Shown piece after piece: positions 57,540 through 64,000 of a stretch of 64,000 nucleotides of DNA. Location: contig CALYLW010000130.1 of the NCBI GenBank assembly GCA_944989445.1, forward strand, positions 202,501-266,500, in the 5' to 3' direction. Position 1 is the stretch's first letter. Every line of letters begins with the position of its first letter. The position numbers and the translations under genes were made by a program. The notes below the pieces were generated by a model. That model saw only the letters and a program-made list of their open reading frames with translations. It did not search any database and was not told where the DNA came from. The stretch comes from Ampullaceana balthica. Its lineage: Eukaryota > Mollusca > Gastropoda > Lymnaeidae.

Positions 57540-58085
57540 CAGGGTCGGATTAAGACTACACGGGGCCCCTGGCTGCAATTCAAACTGGGGCCCTATCCAG
57601 CCAGCGTCCCTTTAAATTAAATGATTGCTGACAGCTAATAGTATAAGACTATAACTGTATCTTGTAACTAAATCGTCCATTGGTTCCTTTCTCATACTTC
57701 TTCTGTACTACGGGATCGGATTCATAAAAAACCGAACACGAAGAAATAACTGTTTGCTGGTATCGTAAAATTTAGTGTAAAACGATAAATTTTATAAAAA
57801 AAAGACAAATTAAAAATACAAGCCTGTACGCTGCCACAAGGCCACCAGATAGAGATGGAAATTAATGATTTAAAAGATATAAAAAGTATTCATTATCGGG
57901 TCCGAATAGTGATCAGATTAATACATAAGATTTTATTAATTTATTTAATTTATTATATTTTTAGGCATTCATTCAAAAATTTGTCAATCTTTATTATAAA
58001 ATATAATAAATTTGGGGGCCCCTAAATCATCGGGGGTTCTGGCTTTAGCCCGTTCAGCCCGCCCGCCCCCCTTAATCCGCCATAG
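57540..58085. mobile_element. non-autonomous hAT element, 546 bp
   Basis: It starts CAGGGTCGGATTAAG and ends CTTAATCCGCCATAG, i.e. CTATGGCGGATTAAG on the other strand (11 of 15 match). It is flanked by a perfect 8-bp direct repeat ATTCAGCC (57532-57539 and 58086-58093). GGGGCCCCT blocks lie inside both ends. There is no coding capacity; the interior is AT-rich. Confidence 0.85.
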
Positions 58086-58190
58086 ATTCAGCCCCCTCCA
58101 TAATATAATGTGAATAAATTGATATTAAAAGTCTCCGTAATATACTTCACTGATTGCAATAATTGTGGTATAAGTGAGACAGGTCTTTTG

Positions 58191-58382
58191 TGATGTGTAA
58201 ACAGATTTTTAGTAAATCAAACTTTTCTTTTGTGCATGTAAGAGACAGTGTATTGTGATGTGTAAACAGATTTTGGTAAATCAAACTTTTCTTTTGTGCA
58301 TGTAAGAGACAGTGTATTGTGATGTGTAAACAGATTTTGGTAAATCAAGCGTTTCTTTTGTGCATATAAGAGACGGTGTACG
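58191..58382. repeat. 64/65-bp tandem repeat, 3 copies
   Basis: TGATGTGTAAACAGATTTT occurs at 58191, 58256 and 58320, followed by GTAAATCAAACTTTTCTTTT and GTGCATGTAAGAGACAGTGT. Confidence 0.92.
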
Positions 58383-58963
58383 GTATAACAAGTTTAAATA
58401 ACAAAATATTTTCAGATTAAACCTAAAAGTCTTGTCATTCTCTTTCCTCTTTCAAGATTAAAGTGTGTAATCGTATCGCTCTTTCGGACATCTGAATTGC
58501 ATTGCATTCGATGCTCTTTGTTTTATTTGTTTCATTTCAAAAAGCCATACATTAATTGGCTCAAAAGCCTTTTTCTTTTTTTCAAAGTGACACCTTTTAA
58601 ATTTTTTGTGTCCAACATTTTCGAAAGCCAAACTGAATTAAGCCTAATTGATTTTTTGTTTGTTGTAAGGTGATCAATCATTCAGCGCGGCTTTGTTTAT
58701 TGTCTGAGATCACGTGATATTTCTCTCATGTTCTTTGGGCTCAAGAAGGTGGTGTTGAGTCGGGTTTCTTATTTATTTCAATGATTCCTCCCTGGCCTGT
58801 CTCCTGGTGTAATTTAATTGTTGATCATTAGCGGGCCCCAGGTCAGCTTGACATTCACTTAGGCAGGAGTGTAAAAATTGTACCCTTGTCTTAAATTATG
58901 TCCCCCCTGGTTGCATTTAGTGATGAGCTTATGAGATGGCTTCTTGTGTTCGAATTGGAGCTA
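58383..58963. other. single-copy block, possible conserved non-coding DNA
   Basis: From about 58640 to 58960 the sequence is complex (for example TGATCAATCATTCAGCGCGG, TTAATTGTTGATCATTAGCG) and closed in all frames. TGATCAAT and ATTGTTGATCATTAG are homeodomain-like. Regulatory function is inferred only. Confidence 0.35.
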
Positions 58964-59146
58964 GGGGCGTAGTCCTTAAATGTCTGGGGACGTAGTCCTT
59001 AAATGTCTGGGGACGTAGTCCTTAAATGTCTGGGGACGTAGTCCTTAAATGTCTGGTGACGTAGTCCTTAAATGTCTGGGGAGGTAGTCCTTAAATGTCT
59101 GGGGACGTAGTCCTTAAATGTCTGGGGACGTAGTCCTTAAATGTTT
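58964..59146. repeat. 23-bp tandem repeat, ~8 copies
   Basis: GGGGACGTAGTCCTTAAATG followed by TCT is repeated; variants include GGTGACG and GGGGAGG. Confidence 0.93.
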
Positions 59147-59205
59147 CTTTTGAAATAAGTGGGATGAGGAGCATTAGGCGTAGCGTATCAGTTAAAGAAT
59201 ATCAC

Positions 59206-59571
59206 TATTGTATAATATCAGTATTGTATAATATCACTATTGTATAATATCACTATTGTATAATATCACTATTGTATAATATCACTATTGTATAATATCA
59301 CTATTGTATAATATCACTATTGTATAATATCACTATTGTATAATATCACTATTGTATAATATCACTATTGTATAATATCACTATTGTATAATATCACTAT
59401 TGTATAATATCACTATTGTATAATATCACTATTGTATAATATCACTATTGTATAATATCACTATTGTATAATATCACTATTGTATAATATCACTATTGTA
59501 TAATATCACTATTGTATAATATCACTATTGTATAATATCACTATTGTATAATATCACTATCACTATTGTAT
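59206..59571. repeat. 16-bp tandem repeat, ~23 copies
   Basis: ATTGTATAATATCACT is repeated almost without change. One left copy reads CAGT, and a 6-bp re-duplication (ATCACT) sits at the right end. Confidence 0.95.
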
Positions 59572-59980
59572 ACATTCAAAAAAGAAAGAAATAATACAGG
59601 TTGCCTTTCATAACGTATATGGAGATGCTGCATTGAAGTATTTTCAATAAATGTTTTGTCTAGAATCTGAGTCAGGTTCTACAATCGTCACAAATGTGTA
59701 ACAACTGCACAGAAGTTCAACAAGTTCATTACCACACGTTGTTTGAGACATAATTCCCATATTCACAGTTGATGTTTGACACAATATTGTTGATTTTTTA
59801 AAAAAATTGGATAAAGATAACACATTAAAGTTCTTCAAATTTATTCCAATGATTATTGATTCTATATATTTTGAATAAAAATTCTAGTTGAATTGTGCTA
59901 CAGTTATTTTAAATGATTCGCTAATAAATTGCCGTTTTAAAACTGACAGCAATGCATCGACCGTCACTAAATCAGTTGAA
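59572..59980. other. AT-rich single-copy DNA
   Basis: A 64-codon reverse frame has no recognised domain. Nothing else is seen. Confidence 0.45.
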
Positions 59981-60163
59981 CAGCTATGTCTATCCACTTA
60001 CTTAGCAGCTATGTCTTTCCACTTACTTAACAGCTATGTCTATCCACTTACTTACCAGCTATGTCTATCCACTTACTTACCAGTTATGTCTTTCCACTTA
60101 ATTACCAGCTATGTCTATCCACTTACTTACCAGCTATGTCTTTCCACTTACTTACCAGCTATG
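59981..60163. repeat. 25-bp tandem repeat, ~7 copies
   Basis: CAGCTATGTCTATCCACTTA followed by CTTAC is repeated, with TCTTTCC and CTTAG/CTTAA variants. Confidence 0.94.
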
Positions 60164-60309
60164 ACCAGCCACACATCCAAATATTGTCAGCACCCCATCC
60201 AGCTCGTGTAATAGCTCTCTGGTCATAATGGACATAGGAGCACGCGCGTTGTTCTGGCCACAAGAGGGCATTCACGTGGCGCCATTATGACTCTTGCATG
60301 AAATGGAAG

Positions 60310-63200
60310 CATCCTAGAAATGTGCATTCAATGAATGGAGTCACATGGGCAGTCGAGACAATGTTTCACATCCTAGAAATGTGCATTCAATGAATGGAGT
60401 CACATGGGCAGTCGAGACAATGTTTCACATCCTAGAAATGTGCATTCAATGAATGGAGTCACATGGGCAGTCGAGACAATGTTTCACATCCTAGAAATGT
60501 GCATTCAATGAATGGAGTCACATGGGCAGTCGAGACAATGTTTCACATCCTAGAAATGTGCATTCAATGAATGGAGTCACATGGGCAGTCGAGACAATGT
60601 TTCACATCCTAGAAATGTGCATTCAATGAATGGAGTCACATGGGCAGTCGAGACAATGTTTCACATCCTAGAAATGTGCATTCAATGAATGGAGTCACAT
60701 GGGCAGTCGAGACAATGTTTCACATCCTAGAAATGTGCATTCAATGAATGGAGTCACATGGGCAGTCGAGACAATGTTTCACATCCTAGAAATGTGCATT
60801 CAATGAATAGAGTCATATGGGCAGTCGAGACAATGTTTCACATCCTAGAAATGTGCATTCAATGAATGGAGTCACATGGGCAGTCGAGACAATGTTTCAC
60901 ATCCTAGAAATGTGCATTCAATGAATGGAGTCACATGGGCAGTCGAGACAATGTTTCACATCCTAGAAATGTGCATTCAATGAATGGAGTCACATGGGCA
61001 GTCGAGACAATGTTTCACATCCTAGAAATGTGCATTCAATGAATGGAGTCACATGGGCAGTCGAGACAATGTTTCACATCCTAGAAATGTGCATTCAATG
61101 AATGGAGTCACATGGGCAGTCGAGACAATGTTTCACATCCTAGAAATGTGCATTCAATGAATGGAGTCACATGGGCAGTCGAGACAATGTTTCACATCCT
61201 AGAAATGTGCATTCAATGAATGGAGTCACATGGGCAGTCGAGACAATGTTTCACATCCTAGAAATGTGCATTCAATGAATGGAGTCACATGGGCAGTCGA
61301 GACAATGTTTCACATCCTAGAAATGTGCATTCAATGAATGGAGTCATATGGGCAGTCGAGACAATGTTTCACATCCTAGAAATGTGCATTCAATGAATGG
61401 AGTCACATGGGCAGTCGAGACAATGTTTCACATCCTAGAAATGTGCATTCAATGAATGGAGTCACATGGGCAGTCGAGACAATGTTTCACATCCTAGAAA
61501 TGTGCATTCAATGAATGGAGTCACATGGGCAGTCGAGACAATGTTTCACATCCTAGAAATGTGCATTCAATGAATGGAGTCACATGGGCAGTCGAGACAA
61601 TGTTTCACATCCTAGAAATGTGCATTCAATGAATGGAGTCACATGGGCAGTCGAGACAATGTTTCACATCCTAGAAATGTGCATTCAATGAATGGAGTCA
61701 CATGGGCAGTCGAGACAATGTTTCACATCCTAGAAATGTGCATTCAATGAATGGAGTCACATGGGCAGTCGAGACAATGTTTCACATCCTAGAAATGTGC
61801 ATTCAATGAATGGAGTCACATGGGCAGTCGAGACAATGTTTCACATCCTAGAAATGTGCATTCAATGAATGGAGTCACATGGGCAGTCGAGACAATGTTT
61901 CACATCCTAGAAATGTGCATTCAATGAATGGAGTCACATGGGCAGTCGAGACAATGTTTCACATCCTAGAAATGTGCATTCAATGAATGGAGTCACATGG
62001 GCAGTCGAGACAATGTTTCACATCCTAGAAATGTGCATTCAATGAATGGAGTCACATGGGCAGTCGAGACAATGTTTCACATCCTAGAAATGTGCATTCA
62101 ATGAATGGAGTCACATGGGCAGTCGAGACAATGTTTCACATCCTAGAAATGTGCATTCAATGAATGGAGTCACATGGGCAGTCGAGACAATGTTTCACAT
62201 CCTAGAAATGTGCATTCAATGAATGGAGTCACATGGGCAGTCGAGACAATGTTTCACATCCTAGAAATGTGCATTCAATGAATGGAGTCACATGGGCAGT
62301 CGAGACAATGTTTCACATCCTAGAAATGTGCATTCAATGAATGGAGTCACATGGGCAGTCGAGACAATGTTTCACATCCTAGAAATGTGCATTCAATGAA
62401 TGGAGTCACATGGGCAGTCGAGACAATGTTTCACATCCTAGAAATGTGCATTCAATGAATGGAGTCACATGGGCAGTCGAGACAATGTTTCACATCCTAG
62501 AAATGTGCATTCAATGAATGGAGTCACATGGGCAGTCGAGACAATGTTTCACATCCTAGAAATGTGCATTCAATGAATGGAGTCACATGGGCAGTCGAGA
62601 CAATGTTTCACATCCTAGAAATGTGCATTCAATGAATGGAGTCACATGGGCAGTCGAGACAATGTTTCACATCCTAGAAATGTGCATTCAATGAATGGAG
62701 TCACATGGGCAGTCGAGACAATGTTTCACATCCTAGAAATGTGCATTCAATGAATGGAGTCACATGGGCAGTCGAGACAATGTTTCACATCCTAGAAATG
62801 TGCATTCAATGAATGGAGTCACATGGGCAGTCGAGACAATGTTTCACATCCTAGAAATGTGCATTCAATGAATGGAGTCACATGGGCAGTCGAGACAATG
62901 TTTCACATCCTAGAAATGTGCATTCAATGAATGGAGTCACATGGGCAGTCGAGACAATGTTTCACATCCTAGAAATGTGCATTCAATGAATGGAGTCACA
63001 TGGGCAGTCGAGACAATGTTTCACATCCTAGAAATGTGCATTCAATGAATGGAGTCACATGGGCAGTCGAGACAATGTTTCACATCCTAGAAATGTGCAT
63101 TCAATGAATGGAGTCACATGGGCAGTCGAGACAATGTTTCACATCCTAGAAATGTGCATTCAATGAATGGAGTCACATGGGCAGTCGAGACAATGTTTCA
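60310..63200. repeat. nearly invariant 59-bp satellite-like array, 49 copies
   Basis: CATCCTAGAAATGTGCATTC, AATGAATGGAGTCACATGGG and CAGTCGAGACAATGTTTCA form the unit; 49 units fit the 2,891 bp exactly. By eye only three base changes occur: G to A at 60809, and C to T at 60816 and 61347. The last two are the same column in copies 9 and 18. Each unit has the dyad CATTCAATGAATG. There are no insertions or deletions. This is the most homogeneous array in the window and probably the most recently amplified. Confidence 0.97.
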
Positions 63201-64000
63201 CGTCTTTTTAAAAAATATAAAACAAAGTTTTGCTAGCTTATTCACATTCAGTTGAAGTATTTTTTTCAGTTCAGAAATATACTTGCATACTCTTAGAAAT
63301 TAATAAAAAAAAATCATTTTTTATTGTTCAGAAAAAAAGAATAAAAAATTTAAAAATAAAGTTCATCTCCAGTAGAGTTTCTAATCAATCAGTGACAGAA
63401 AACTTGTAGCTACTTGTTAGACACAAACACTATATAACACTATAAATTAACTGTACAACTTACATAAAGTGAATGAGAAATTGTGTGTACACCAGGAAAC
63501 GGGAAATGAACTTTTGTTTATTGTTGAGGGTGATACCTTGTTATTTGATAGCTGGCCACACAATCCCTTGCTCGTTAGTGGTGGCTAAATAAAACTTGTG
63601 AACGCTACATCGCTTGCCCCATAGTCCGTCATGGACTAAAAGGGGGTGTTATATTTATAATTGAGCTTTCGATCTGCTGATTGTCAGTCTGGCTCTGAGA
63701 TCTCAGTACGGCAGCGCTGTTAAAATGTAACCTTTCGATAAAAGGAGACTTTCTAGATATATTTCACAACCTTACATAGCAAGTCTGTGGCCAACACACC
63801 CTAACATTTCGTATAAGCTAAAACCACTCTCAACAAAGAATATTATCATATTTGGTAAATATATACAAAATATACCCTATAAAGTAAAATATAATTTTAA
63901 GATTATGTAAAAATTACAAACTGTGTCATCAGCCACTTCATGTGTTCATGCAATCTATATACTTCAGAAGACTTAACTAAAGTGAAATCAGTGGTTTCTT
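63201..64000. other. AT-rich single-copy DNA
   Basis: No gene, RNA or element end is recognised up to the edge of the window. A short complex stretch (63590-63720) lacks an open frame. Confidence 0.45.

Noticed and set aside
60310..63200. CRISPR array
   Set aside because: The 59-bp unit repeats with no variable spacers, no cas genes are present and the context is eukaryotic. The same applies to all other arrays in the window.

Overview
This window looks like eukaryotic, intron-scale or intergenic DNA from an invertebrate animal. A mollusc, perhaps a gastropod, is my best guess. The grounds are AT-rich composition, no operons or Shine-Dalgarno-led genes, hAT-type DNA transposons with 8-bp target duplications, Helentron-like non-autonomous elements, a tRNA-derived SINE, and a very high load of minisatellites. 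No complete protein-coding gene is visible. Nearly all long open frames are tandem repeats, open in two or three frames and often on both strands.

The main feature is about 50 unrelated tandem arrays, with units of 10 to about 70 bp (most 16-40 bp). My hand tally is about 25 kb, near 40% of the window. The largest are 39/41-bp (5500-7712), 23/24-bp (7809-9985), 32-bp (23557-24717), 22-bp (30094-31154), 59-bp (36369-38315), 38-bp (39741-41606), 20/21-bp homopyrimidine (46476-47416) and a nearly invariant 59-bp array of 49 copies (60310-63200). Several carry visible higher-order structure.

Between the arrays are mobile elements. (i) A 3.6-kb hAT element (32141-35749) has a perfect 8-bp target duplication and a decayed DUF4371/zinc-finger-type transposase interrupted by its own minisatellites. 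(ii) A 546-bp non-autonomous hAT (57540-58085) also has a perfect 8-bp target duplication. (iii) At least seven copies of a 260-530 bp Helentron-like element occur, mostly as head-to-tail pairs (20084-21055, 25617-26526, 54573-55340), with a singleton at 14604-15104. (iv) A long inverted-repeat element lies at 48643-49050. (v) A tRNA-derived SINE starts near 53075. (vi) Stray hAT-like ends lie at 2024, 4908 and 36266.

The best gene evidence is a probable first coding exon at 52002-52074 (+). It has an ATG in good context, a 24-residue signal-peptide-like sequence and a phase-1 GTAAGT donor. The donor region is tandemly duplicated, giving a second GTGAGT donor 49 bp downstream. A possible 3' coding exon at 51106-51231 is weaker. 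The other single-copy blocks (for example 16440-16960, 17440-17800, 24960-25450, 38740-39110, 49990-50330, 58640-58960) have no coding signal but look compositionally complex, and are candidates for conserved non-coding DNA.
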